A DNA stretch of 8,351 bases from Candidatus Cloacimonadota bacterium (GTDB lineage: Bacteria > Cloacimonadota > Cloacimonadia > Cloacimonadales > Cloacimonadaceae): NCBI GenBank assembly GCA_012519465.1, contig JAAYQD010000406.1:1-8351 (forward strand), given 5' to 3'. The stretch's first letter is position 1. Every line of letters starts with the position of its first letter. The notes beneath the pieces are model-generated. The model was not told the DNA's origin, ran no database searches, and was given only the letters and a program-made list of their open reading frames with translations. Positions 1 through 5,633 of the stretch are shown here, piece by piece. The position numbers were made by a program, and so were the translations under genes.

Positions 1-252
1 CCCAACCCCTTCAATCCCAGCACCACCATCGAGTTTGAATCTGCCTTTGGCGAGCCTGCACAAATCGTGATTTACAACCAAAAAGGTCAGGCCGTGAGGC
101 ATTACGATTTTGCCCAGCCCCAAAAAGGCATCAACAAAGTGACCTGGGATGGCAGGAATGATGCAGGATTGGATACAGCCAGCGGCGTGTACTATTTCCG
201 TCTGCGCTCCGGCTCCTACTCCAGCACCAAAAAGATGATTCTGATGAAGTAA
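1..252 (+). CDS. C-terminal end of secreted/surface protein with T9SS-like sorting domain (5' partial)
   Basis: The reading frame is open from the first base and ends at a TAA at 250-252, so 83 residues of a longer protein are visible. They begin with Pro-Asn-Pro-Phe-Asn-Pro-Ser-Thr-Thr, the NPFNPST signature that opens FlgD Ig-like / type IX-like sorting domains. A compact beta-sandwich pattern follows: a strand ending in IVIYNQKGQ, a turn with WDGRNDAG, then SGVYYFRLRSG, and the protein ends on KKMILMK, a hydrophobic and basic tail. In this family the domain sits at the extreme C-terminus of large extracellular enzymes or adhesins and directs export and surface attachment, and it is often cleaved. 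The function of the missing N-terminal part cannot be seen. The first in-frame ATG (position 70) is internal and not a credible start, because the signature lies upstream of it. The intrinsic terminator that follows marks this as the last gene of its transcript. Confidence 0.85.
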   Translation, partial: PNPFNPSTTIEFESAFGEPAQIVIYNQKGQAVRHYDFAQPQKGINKVTWDGRNDAGLDTASGVYYFRLRSGSYSSTKKMILMK

Positions 253-281
253 ACGGGTAAATGCCCGAACCTAACAAATAT

Positions 282-315
282 GGGAGAGTCCTAAAATCTG
301 GGCTCTCCCGTTTTT
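282..315 (+). terminator. Rho-independent terminator after the sorting-domain gene
   Basis: GGGAGAGTCC (282-291) pairs with GGGCTCTCCC (300-309) to form a 10-bp stem with one G-T wobble and an 8-nt A/T-rich loop. A G and then five T (311-315) follow directly. This is a textbook intrinsic terminator for the gene ending at 252. A smaller CGGG/CCCG hairpin (254-267) lies just upstream and has no T-run. The T-tract ends only 18 nt before the next start codon. Confidence 0.9.
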
Positions 316-333
316 CGAGTATGACAAAGGATA

Positions 334-1248
334 ATGGAAATTAAAATGAAACACTGGCGCAGTCATCTGTTTGCCCTCATCACCATCGCTATCTGGGCTA
401 CTTTGGAGGTATCTGGAAAGCTGTTGGATGGCTCTGTATCTCCGTATGGAATCACGGCTTGGCGTTTTTTGATTGGGGGCTTGGTGCTACTGCCATTTGC
501 CCTCAAAACCAAAAAGGACGAGCGGGTGAATATCCGGGGCTTTGTGGAGCTGGTGGGACTGGGTGTCTTGAACGTGTGTTTTAGTATGTTGATCCTGCAT
601 CTGTCTGTCTATTATGGCAAAGCATCGCTGAGTGCGGTGATATTGAGCATCAATCCTTTGTTTGTGATGCTGTTTGCCGCCATTATCCTCAAAGAAAAGA
701 TGAGTTTGGGGCAGACCTTGGGGCTGGTGTTGGCTTTGGTGGGTATCCTGGTCTTGGTGTTGGCAGAGGTGGAGATGGATAGTGAAAAATACCACAACCT
801 GCCTCTGGGCATAGCATTGGCAGTGGTGGCAGCGCTCAGCTTTGGGCTGTATACGGTGCTCACCAAGCGGGCTGTGCAGCGGTTTGGCAATATCTTTGCC
901 AATAGTATTTCCTTTATCAGCGGGGCAGTGATTCTCTTTCTATATATGATGTTTAGGGGGCATGACCTGGGTTTTGCGCCAACTTTGCCCAATCTGCTAT
1001 TGATGGGATATCTGGGCATCATTCTCACGGGTGTGGCATATCTACTCTATTTTGAGGCAATGAAAGAGATAGGGGCTGCCGGGGCATCGATGTATTTTTT
1101 CCTCAAGCCCATCATTTCCACGATACTGGCTTGGGTGCTGTTAAATGAGGCTTTGAGGGGCAGTCAGATAGCGGCGGTGGTGTTGATTGTGGCGGCAATG
1201 AACCTGCCTCTTTTATATCGGCTTATAATTTTGAAAAATAGGTCTTGA
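334..1248 (+). CDS. EamA/DMT-superfamily permease (10-TM metabolite transporter)
   Basis: This 304-residue protein is almost entirely hydrophobic. It shows the two-fold EamA repeat of the drug/metabolite transporter superfamily: roughly residues 8-143 and 155-300, each with about five membrane helices. Family hallmarks are the early Trp (residue 21) followed by a small-residue helix, the repeat-1 end with Asn-Pro-Leu-Phe then Leu-Lys-Glu-Lys (residues 107-122), and the matching repeat-2 segment with Leu-Lys-Pro-Ile and Leu-Asn-Glu-Ala (257-273). It sits in the inner membrane. The substrate cannot be read from sequence; family members export amino acids, metabolites or drugs. The start at 334 has AAAGGA (326-331) only two bases upstream. 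An in-frame ATG at 346 (GGA at 336-338 upstream) is a reasonable alternative and removes four residues. The gene lies between a terminator and the ribosomal operon, and I see no functional link to either. Confidence 0.9.
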   Translation: MEIKMKHWRSHLFALITIAIWATLEVSGKLLDGSVSPYGITAWRFLIGGLVLLPFALKTKKDERVNIRGFVELVGLGVLNVCFSMLILHLSVYYGKASLSAVILSINPLFVMLFAAIILKEKMSLGQTLGLVLALVGILVLVLAEVEMDSEKYHNLPLGIALAVVAALSFGLYTVLTKRAVQRFGNIFANSISFISGAVILFLYMMFRGHDLGFAPTLPNLLLMGYLGIILTGVAYLLYFEAMKEIGAAGASMYFFLKPIISTILAWVLLNEALRGSQIAAVVLIVAAMNLPLLYRLIILKNRS

Positions 1249-1277
1249 CTAAAATGGGTACTCACAGAAATTTGCAC
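1245..1277 (+). promoter_or_regulatory. Candidate promoter for the rpsP operon (TTGAC...TTGCAC)
   Basis: TTGACT at 1245-1250 overlaps the TGA stop of the permease gene. TTGCAC lies at 1272-1277, with its first base 27 nt after the first T of TTGACT. The same two blocks with exactly the same spacing occur before the adenylate kinase gene (4936-4968). The arrangement resembles the -33 TTG / -7 TAnnTTTG promoters of Bacteroidetes: 1267-1274 reads GAAATTTG. Alternatively, TTGCAC could itself be a -35 box with a TATTAT (1293-1298) after a short 15-nt spacer. The 73-nt gap before rpsP is the only room for a promoter of this operon outside the permease gene. Inference only. Confidence 0.35.
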
Positions 1278-1321
1278 TATTATCAGAACAAATATTATCT
1301 AAGAACTATCAAGGAGACATA

Positions 1322-1618
1322 ATGGTCAAGCTGAGATTGAGAAGGATGGGAGCGAACGACGAGCCCTTCTATCGCATTGTAGCTGTTGATTCACGCGTGA
1401 AACGTGATGGCAAATACATAGAAAGCGTTGGATGGTATGATCCCAAACCCAATCCTCATAAAATCAATATAAAGACAGATCGCGCCATCTATTGGCTGAG
1501 CGTTGGTGCCCAGCCCTCGGATACGGTTCGGTCATTATTGCGCCAAGCCGGTGTATTGCAGATCTGGCACGAGCGCAAATTAGCTGATAAATCCCAAGTT
1601 GAAACAGACGCACAATAA
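1322..1618 (+). CDS. rpsP: 30S ribosomal protein bS16
   Basis: This 98-residue protein begins with the near-invariant bS16 N-terminus ([10 protein letters not shown]), followed by the family segments [11 protein letters not shown] (residues 16-26) and the Gly-Trp-Tyr-Asp-Pro turn (37-41). The protein is a primary assembly component of the small subunit and binds 16S rRNA near the platform. Length is slightly above the usual 80-90 residues because of a polar C-terminal tail. The start is fixed by conservation and by a strong Shine-Dalgarno AAGGAGA at 1311-1317. It opens the rpsP-khpA-rimM-trmD-SPOUT-rplS cluster, an extended version of the classic rpsP-rimM-trmD-rplS operon. The next gene follows after 12 nt. 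Confidence 0.98.
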   Translation: MVKLRLRRMGANDEPFYRIVAVDSRVKRDGKYIESVGWYDPKPNPHKINIKTDRAIYWLSVGAQPSDTVRSLLRQAGVLQIWHERKLADKSQVETDAQ

Positions 1619-1630
1619 GCGAGGTGAAAA

Positions 1631-1861
1631 ATGAAAGACCTGATTGAATTCATCGTGAAAGCATTGGTTGACGACCCCAGCGAAGTGAACATCAACGAGA
1701 TCGCCGGAGACAAGATCACCCTATTCGAATTGCGAGTATCCAAGAATGACATTGGCAAAGTGATTGGCAAGCGCGGGCGTACCGCCGGAGCCATTCGTAC
1801 CATTATTAACGCCGTTAGCACCAAACAAGGAAAGCGAGCGGAGCTGGAAATTATCGAATAA
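1631..1861 (+). CDS. khpA: KH-domain RNA-binding protein, KhpA (YlqC) family
   Basis: The protein is 76 residues long, the usual length of the small single-KH proteins encoded directly after rpsP in many bacteria. The KH signature is visible as Ile-Gly-Lys-Val-Ile-Gly-Lys-Arg-Gly-Arg (residues 41-50), with the GxxG loop GKRG at 46-49, followed by the helix TAGAIRTIINAV. The N-terminus (KDLIEFIVKALVDDPSEV) matches the family's typical opening helix. KhpA proteins bind RNA, usually with partner KhpB/Jag, and in Gram-positives affect cell-division and cell-wall gene expression. A role in ribosome or RNA metabolism is likely here from its location. The Shine-Dalgarno is GAGGTG at 1621-1626. The stop TAA (1859-1861) abuts the rimM ATG with no gap, which suggests translational coupling. 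Confidence 0.95.
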   Translation: MKDLIEFIVKALVDDPSEVNINEIAGDKITLFELRVSKNDIGKVIGKRGRTAGAIRTIINAVSTKQGKRAELEIIE

Positions 1862-2374
1862 ATGAAAGTTTCCGATCTAATCGGAATCGGCAGGCTGGGC
1901 GGTGAGGACGCCGACGGCTTTTTCCATGTGTTGATCAAGCCGCGGTACCGCTCTGCCTTTGAAGACGCCCAGAGTGTCTTTTTGCTCTTTACAAGCGATA
2001 GAGTGTTTTACGTGACTATCAGTGAAAAAAAGGTATCAGATAACAAGGTGATGATACGTTTTGCGGAGGATGGCATCAGCGAAGAACGCCGCCGCCACCG
2101 CGAGACTCTGATCGCCATCGAAGCTGAAGCATTGGAAACGGATGAAGGTCTGGATCACCTCATCGGTTATGGCGTATTGTATCAAGATCGCCATCTGGGA
2201 GAGGTGCAGGATTACTTTTATAACAATGCCCAATACGTGCTGATAATCCGCCTGGATACGGGTGCCGAACTCATGGTGCCGTATGTGGATTACTATGTGC
2301 AAAATCAGATTCCTGATCCCGGGATGATCGAGCTGGCGCACGCAGATAGTCTTTTGGCTGCGCTGGATTCCTGA
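1862..2374 (+). CDS. rimM: 16S rRNA processing / 30S maturation factor RimM
   Basis: This 170-residue protein has the two-domain RimM layout. An N-terminal beta-barrel (about residues 5-92) starts LIGIGRLGG. A PRC-barrel (about 97-170) contains LIGYGVLYQDRHLGEVQDYF and the characteristic ELMVPYVDYYVQNQIPDPGMIEL, equivalent to the family's 'liPfv..yV...d...i.l' segment. RimM binds uS19 and helps assemble the 30S head. The N-terminal domain is divergent: the usual 'G.I.g.hGlkGevkv' motif is replaced by GIGRLGGEDADGFFHVLI, so the identification rests on the PRC domain, the length and the position between khpA and trmD. The ATG directly follows the khpA stop. The gene ends in a tandem stop, TGA TAA (2372-2377). 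Confidence 0.93.
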   Translation: MKVSDLIGIGRLGGEDADGFFHVLIKPRYRSAFEDAQSVFLLFTSDRVFYVTISEKKVSDNKVMIRFAEDGISEERRRHRETLIAIEAEALETDEGLDHLIGYGVLYQDRHLGEVQDYFYNNAQYVLIIRLDTGAELMVPYVDYYVQNQIPDPGMIELAHADSLLAALDS

Positions 2375-2389
2375 TAATGGGATGAGGCA

Positions 2390-3073
2390 ATGCTGCGGAT
2401 AGACGTGCTGAGCCTGTTTCCAGAGACCTTTGCCGGGTTTCTGGATGCCAGCATCGTGGGGCGTGCTGTCCACAAAGGCGAGCTGGAGGTGAAGATCACA
2501 AACTTTCGTGATTTTAGCCAGGACAAGCATCGCAAGGTGGACGACTATGCCTATGGCGGATTTGCCGGCATGGTGCTGCAGCCACAGCCCGTGTGGGATG
2601 CCCTGATTGATGTATTGGCAGGTGGCTTTGCGCCGGTGATCTATTTCACGCCGCAAGGGCGCCCGCTTTCCCAATCAATTCTGGAGCATTATGCCGGGCT
2701 GGAGAGGATTATCCTCTTGTGTGGCCATTACAAGGAGCTGGATCAGCGAGTGCGGGATTTGGCGGTGGCAGATGAGATTTCCCTGGGAGACTTTGTGCTC
2801 TCTGGAGGGGAGATCGCTGCCATGGCTTTTATCGATGGCGTTGCCAGGCTGCAGGAAGGAGTGTTGAGCGACCCCGCTTCGGCGGATAGCGATTCCTTTG
2901 CCAGAGGCAAGAGCGGCTTGGGCTTTCCCTGCTATACCCGTCCCCAAAATTGGATGGGGCAGGATGTTCCAGAGGTGCTCACCACAGGCGATCACGCCCG
3001 CATCACATCCTGGGCAGAAGAACAGGCCCAGAGGCTCACGCGGGTGCGTCGTCCAGATTTGATTGATGATTGA
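2390..3073 (+). CDS. trmD: tRNA (guanine37-N1)-methyltransferase TrmD
   Basis: This SPOUT (trefoil-knot) enzyme uses S-adenosylmethionine to methylate G37 of tRNAs and so prevents +1 frameshifting. Visible motifs are DVLSLFPE at the N-terminus, the Tyr-Gly-Gly-Phe-Ala-Gly-Met-Val loop (residues 55-62), FTPQGRPL (86-93), LLCGHYKELDQRVRD (109-123), SLGDFVLSGGE (131-141), VARLQEGVLSD (151-161), DSDSF (166-170) and the C-terminal YTRP...VPEVL...RRPDL. Residues matching E. coli Arg154 and Asp169 are present (Arg153, Asp168). The GRYEG motif of E. coli is GHYKE here. The protein has 227 residues, against about 255 in E. coli, because it ends just after RRPDL. GAGG (2384-2387) lies immediately before the ATG. 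The stop TGA shares a base with the next ATG (TGATG). Confidence 0.97.
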   Translation: MLRIDVLSLFPETFAGFLDASIVGRAVHKGELEVKITNFRDFSQDKHRKVDDYAYGGFAGMVLQPQPVWDALIDVLAGGFAPVIYFTPQGRPLSQSILEHYAGLERIILLCGHYKELDQRVRDLAVADEISLGDFVLSGGEIAAMAFIDGVARLQEGVLSDPASADSDSFARGKSGLGFPCYTRPQNWMGQDVPEVLTTGDHARITSWAEEQAQRLTRVRRPDLIDD

Positions 3074-3732
3074 TGGCAAATCTGCATCTTGCCCTCTTGC
3101 ACTATCCGGTTCTGAATAAAGCCGGAGAGAGGATTACGTCTTCCTTTACCAATCTGGATTTGCACGATATCTCCAGAGCTGCCTACAGCTATGGTGCCTC
3201 TTCCTTCTGGGTGGTTCATCCAGACGAGGCACAAACGCAGCTGCTAAAAGAGATTATCGGCTTTTGGCAGGCTTCACCCCAATTGCCATACAATCCCCAG
3301 CGCAGTGAAGCTCTGGGCATCATCAGGCACAGCCACGATTTTGATACCATGATAGATAAAATTACAACGCAGGAAGCGGCGCGTCCCATAATTATTTCAA
3401 CGACGGCGCGCACCAGGCAGCCTCAGATTTCATATACAGCTCTGAGGTCTCTTTGCCGCCTAAACAGGCCAATACTGATTGTATTTGGCACGGGTTTTGG
3501 CCTTTGCGAAGAGATTCATGCCGCCGCAGACCATATTCTCGCACCCATAACCGGTGTGAGGAGCTTTAACCACTTATCGGTGCGCAGCGCCGTTGCCGTC
3601 ATTTTGGACCGTCTTGCTTCCGAGAACATATATGGGAGGAACCATGGATATTCTGCACACAGTTGGCAGAGACCAAATCAGAACCGACTTTCCCGAGTAT
3701 CGCGTAGGCGACACCGTGAAGGTCCACTATAA
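3073..3732 (+). CDS. Putative SAM-dependent SPOUT RNA methyltransferase (Methyltrn_RNA_4 type)
   Basis: This protein of 219 residues shows, I believe, the features of the family known as SAM-dependent RNA methyltransferase Methyltrn_RNA_4 (PF09936), which is often encoded between trmD and rplS. The supporting segments are [14 protein letters not shown] (residues 6-19), [19 protein letters not shown] (23-41), [10 protein letters not shown] (72-81), PIIISTTAR (105-113), [10 protein letters not shown] (135-144) and [17 protein letters not shown] (165-181). The last blocks resemble the knotted SAM site of SPOUT enzymes. The exact RNA target is unknown to me. The ATG at 3073 overlaps the trmD stop (TGATG); a TTG one codon earlier is possible but less likely. 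The family normally ends close to the DRL at residue 181, but this frame stays open to 3732. Residues 191-219 are therefore encoded inside rplS, and that tail (arginine-rich, [11 protein letters not shown]) is probably non-conserved. Confidence 0.85.
   Translation: MANLHLALLHYPVLNKAGERITSSFTNLDLHDISRAAYSYGASSFWVVHPDEAQTQLLKEIIGFWQASPQLPYNPQRSEALGIIRHSHDFDTMIDKITTQEAARPIIISTTARTRQPQISYTALRSLCRLNRPILIVFGTGFGLCEEIHAAADHILAPITGVRSFNHLSVRSAVAVILDRLASENIYGRNHGYSAHSWQRPNQNRLSRVSRRRHREGPL
3634..3640 (+). promoter_or_regulatory. Shine-Dalgarno that fixes the rplS start
   Basis: GGGAGGA lies three bases before the ATG at 3644, inside the coding region of the upstream methyltransferase. It decides the rplS start at 3644 over the in-frame ATGs at 3593 and 3632, neither of which would give a family-like N-terminus. 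Confidence 0.75.
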
Positions 3733-3997
3733 AATTAAAGAAGGCAGCAAAGAACGCATACAGGTGTTTCAGGGCATCGTGATCCAGAAACGCGGAGCAG
3801 GCGTCTCCAAGACCTTCACAGTTCGTAAAATATCAAATGGTATTGGCGTGGAGAGGATTTTCCCACAGAATTCACCCAATATCGACAAGCTTGAAATCGT
3901 TCGCTTTGGCCAGGTTCGCAGGGCCAAACTCTTTTACCTGCGCGGTGCCAAAGGCAAAGCTGGAAGGATCAAAGAACGCCGCAGATTCACTGCATAG
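3644..3997 (+). CDS. rplS: 50S ribosomal protein bL19
   Basis: This 117-residue protein is of normal length for bL19, which sits at the 30S-50S interface. Family features are the N-terminal helix ending [17 protein letters not shown] (residues 15-31), [12 protein letters not shown] (40-51), [22 protein letters not shown] (57-78) with the conserved GVER-F-SP block, and the basic C-terminus [22 protein letters not shown]. Any longer reading frame would add 17 non-family residues at the front, so the ATG at 3644 is chosen, supported by GGGAGGA upstream. It is the last gene of the ribosome-maturation operon and is followed by a strong terminator at 4021-4068. Its first 89 bases overlap the end of the preceding methyltransferase frame, in a different frame. 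Confidence 0.98.
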   Translation: MDILHTVGRDQIRTDFPEYRVGDTVKVHYKIKEGSKERIQVFQGIVIQKRGAGVSKTFTVRKISNGIGVERIFPQNSPNIDKLEIVRFGQVRRAKLFYLRGAKGKAGRIKERRRFTA

Positions 3998-4020
3998 CAT
4001 TGTAAAAACTACTAAGCAAT

Positions 4021-4068
4021 ATGGAGCCCGTGAAATACATGAGTCATCAGCGGGCTCCATCCTTTTTT
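4021..4068 (+). terminator. Rho-independent terminator of the rpsP-rplS operon
   Basis: ATGGAGCCCG (4021-4030) and CGGGCTCCAT (4051-4060) form a perfect 10-bp GC-rich stem with a 20-nt loop, followed by CC and six T (4063-4068). It lies 23 nt after the rplS stop, the expected position for the operon's end. The next start codon (4092) is only 23 nt past the T-run. Confidence 0.92.
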
Positions 4069-4091
4069 AGCCTGTGTAAGAGGCACGCAAT

Positions 4092-4559
4092 ATGGATAAT
4101 TCAACACTTTTGTACCTGTATTACAACCAGTCTGGTTTTCACATCATGCTCACCCTCCTTGGTGAGACGGTGACGGTGATAGACTTTTTGGATAAAGACA
4201 GTCCCCAATCCCAAGAGCCCACATCCGCGCATCCCTATATAGAGCAGTTGGATGCGTATCTGCATGGGCGCATCAAAGAGCTGGATTTACCTTACAGGCT
4301 AAGCGCCACTCCCTTTGTGACCAAAGTGTACGAAGCCACCAAGGCCATCCCCAGAGGGCAGACCGCCAGCTATGGGGAGATTGCCGCCTTGGCAGGCAGC
4401 CCCAAAGCCGCACGTGCCGTGGGAGCAGCGATGGCATCCAATCCCCTGCCTCTCATCATCCCCTGTCACAGGGTGGTGGGCTCCTCCGGTAAGCTGACGG
4501 GCTTTGGCGGAGGCTTGGACCTCAAAGAACGCCTCCTAAAGCTGGAAAAAGACACATGA
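4092..4559 (+). CDS. ogt: Methylated-DNA--[protein]-cysteine S-methyltransferase (O6-alkylguanine repair)
   Basis: This suicide DNA-repair protein transfers the alkyl group from O6-alkylguanine to its own active-site cysteine. The 155 residues contain a short N-terminal RNase H-like domain (about 1-65) and the conserved DNA-binding/active domain: [30 protein letters not shown] (73-102), [25 protein letters not shown] (105-129) with the catalytic PCHR (Cys125) and the Arg finger in AARAVG, and the [20 protein letters not shown] ending. It lacks an Ada-type regulatory domain, so it is an Ogt/MGMT-class enzyme. AAGAGG (4078-4083) sits eight bases before the ATG. The ATG is backed by the N-terminal domain, which a later start at 4146 would remove in part. 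Its stop overlaps the acpS start (ATGA). Confidence 0.95.
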   Translation: MDNSTLLYLYYNQSGFHIMLTLLGETVTVIDFLDKDSPQSQEPTSAHPYIEQLDAYLHGRIKELDLPYRLSATPFVTKVYEATKAIPRGQTASYGEIAALAGSPKAARAVGAAMASNPLPLIIPCHRVVGSSGKLTGFGGGLDLKERLLKLEKDT

Positions 4560-4939
4560 TCTTTGGCATCGGCACGGATATCGTTCAGGTAAAACGCCTG
4601 CAAAACAGCATGGAGAGGCAGCCTTCCATGGCTTCAACTCTGTTTACCCCCAAGGAGCGGGAGTATTGCGAAATACGGGCATCCAAATGGCAATCCTATG
4701 CCGCCAGGTTTGCAGCCAAAGAAGCCTTTATGAAGGCATTGGGAACGGGCTGGGCAGAGGGCGTGCACTGGAAACATATCGAAATCCTGCGCAGTGGTGA
4801 TGATGCACCACGGCTTGTTTTATCGGATAGCACCAAAGAGCTGGCGCACAAGCTGGGCGCAGGTGCCATCCACATCAGCATCTCTCACGAACAGGACTAT
4901 GCCACTGCCTGCGTAGTGATAGAGAAAATCAATTCTTGA
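4556..4939 (+). CDS. acpS: Holo-[acyl-carrier-protein] synthase
   Basis: This phosphopantetheinyl transferase moves 4'-phosphopantetheine from CoA to the serine of apo-ACP and so activates fatty-acid synthesis. At 127 residues it is the standard size for a bacterial AcpS. Diagnostic motifs are the N-terminal [13 protein letters not shown] (residues 3-15) with the Mg2+ ligand Asp8, FTPKEREYC (30-38), [18 protein letters not shown] (48-65) with Glu56 of the KEA motif, and [16 protein letters not shown] (108-123). The ATG overlaps the ogt stop by ATGA, so the two are probably translationally coupled, although DNA repair and ACP activation have no obvious link. The stop TGA lies inside the TTGACA of a candidate promoter for the next gene. 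Confidence 0.97.
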   Translation: MIFGIGTDIVQVKRLQNSMERQPSMASTLFTPKEREYCEIRASKWQSYAARFAAKEAFMKALGTGWAEGVHWKHIEILRSGDDAPRLVLSDSTKELAHKLGAGAIHISISHEQDYATACVVIEKINS

Positions 4940-4968
4940 CACAATCAGACATGCTATAGAGATTGCAC
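4936..4968 (+). promoter_or_regulatory. Candidate promoter before the adenylate kinase gene (TTGAC...TTGCAC)
   Basis: TTGACA at 4936-4941 overlaps the acpS stop codon, and TTGCAC follows at 4963-4968. The 27-nt offset is identical to that of the blocks before rpsP (1245-1277), and both copies are preceded by TC. A TATAGA (4955-4960) lies between the blocks, but only 13 nt after TTGACA, which is short for a classic sigma-70 pair. The 53-nt gap otherwise holds only the ribosome binding site AAAGGTGG (4974-4981). Inference; no transcript data. Confidence 0.35.
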
Positions 4969-4992
4969 ACGGAAAAGGTGGTTTAACTTATT

Positions 4993-5616
4993 ATGGATTG
5001 TATCGTTATCTTTGGTATTCAGGGCAGCGGCAAAGGCGTGCAGGCAAAGCTATTGAGCGCACACCTCAGCTATCAACACATTATGATAGGGGATCTTCTG
5101 CGGGAGCAAATCCTCCTCAAGACCCAGATCGGCAAAAAGGTGGAGAGGGTGATTGGCGGTGGTGGATTGGCAGATGATGATCTGATTTATGAGCTTATCA
5201 GCCATTCCCTGTGTGACACGGCTGCCGGCATAGTATTTGATGGATTCCCCCGCACCCCCACACAGGCGGAGCATCTGTGTGCCAATTTTACGGTGCAAAA
5301 GGCATTTTACCTGGAGCTGGATGATGCCACTGCCATTTCTCGCATCGAGAGCAGACGCGTATGCAGCCGCTGTGGAGAAATCTATAACTTGATTAGCAAA
5401 AAACCACAAGTTGAGGGAGTCTGTGATGTGTGCGGCAGTGCGCTGATTATCAGGGATGATGACAAACCCAGCGCCATCCGCAAGAGAATCAAAGACTTTC
5501 ACGAGAGAACTCAAGGACTTACCGAATTCTTTGCCGAAAAAGGACTGCTTGCCACCATCCCCGCAGCAGGAACTCCGGAAGAGGTGTTTGCCGCTCTCTT
5601 ATCGCAATTGGGCTGA
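4993..5616 (+). CDS. adk: Adenylate kinase family nucleotide kinase with zinc-type lid
   Basis: This protein of 207 residues has the long-type adenylate kinase layout; such enzymes interconvert ATP + AMP and 2 ADP. The P-loop GIQGSGKG is at residues 8-15, GDLLR at 33-37, DGFPRT at 83-88 with Gln91, and the arginines SRIESRR at 116-122. The lid carries two Cys pairs (Cys124/Cys127 and Cys144/Cys147), predicted to bind Zn2+. RDDDKPSAIRKRI...ERT (154-173) closes the lid region. Two usually conserved nucleotide-site residues are changed: Val16 replaces the Thr after the P-loop, and Met31-Ile32 replace the Ser-Thr before GD (E. coli Thr31 contacts AMP). It may therefore be a divergent second kinase or have altered specificity, so the gene symbol is provisional. 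AAAGGTGG (4974-4981) is 11 nt from the ATG, a rather long spacing. Confidence 0.88.
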   Translation: MDCIVIFGIQGSGKGVQAKLLSAHLSYQHIMIGDLLREQILLKTQIGKKVERVIGGGGLADDDLIYELISHSLCDTAAGIVFDGFPRTPTQAEHLCANFTVQKAFYLELDDATAISRIESRRVCSRCGEIYNLISKKPQVEGVCDVCGSALIIRDDDKPSAIRKRIKDFHERTQGLTEFFAEKGLLATIPAAGTPEEVFAALLSQLG

Positions 5617-5633
5617 GGCTCCCCTATAAGACA

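Noticed and set aside
254..267. Small CGGG/CCCG hairpin after the first gene
   Set aside because: It has a four-base stem and no T-run; the nearby 10-bp hairpin is the real terminator.
487..1028. Overlapping antisense reading frames opposite the permease gene
   Set aside because: Their translations are low-complexity, rich in His/Gln or Pro/Arg, with no family features, and they lie fully inside a well-supported gene.
2036..2674. 212-codon antisense frame across rimM and trmD
   Set aside because: Both sense genes are unmistakable. The antisense product shows no domain and has no ribosome binding site context worth noting.
3593..3643. Upstream in-frame extension of rplS
   Set aside because: The extra 17 residues do not resemble bL19, and the strong GGGAGGA sits just before the ATG at 3644.
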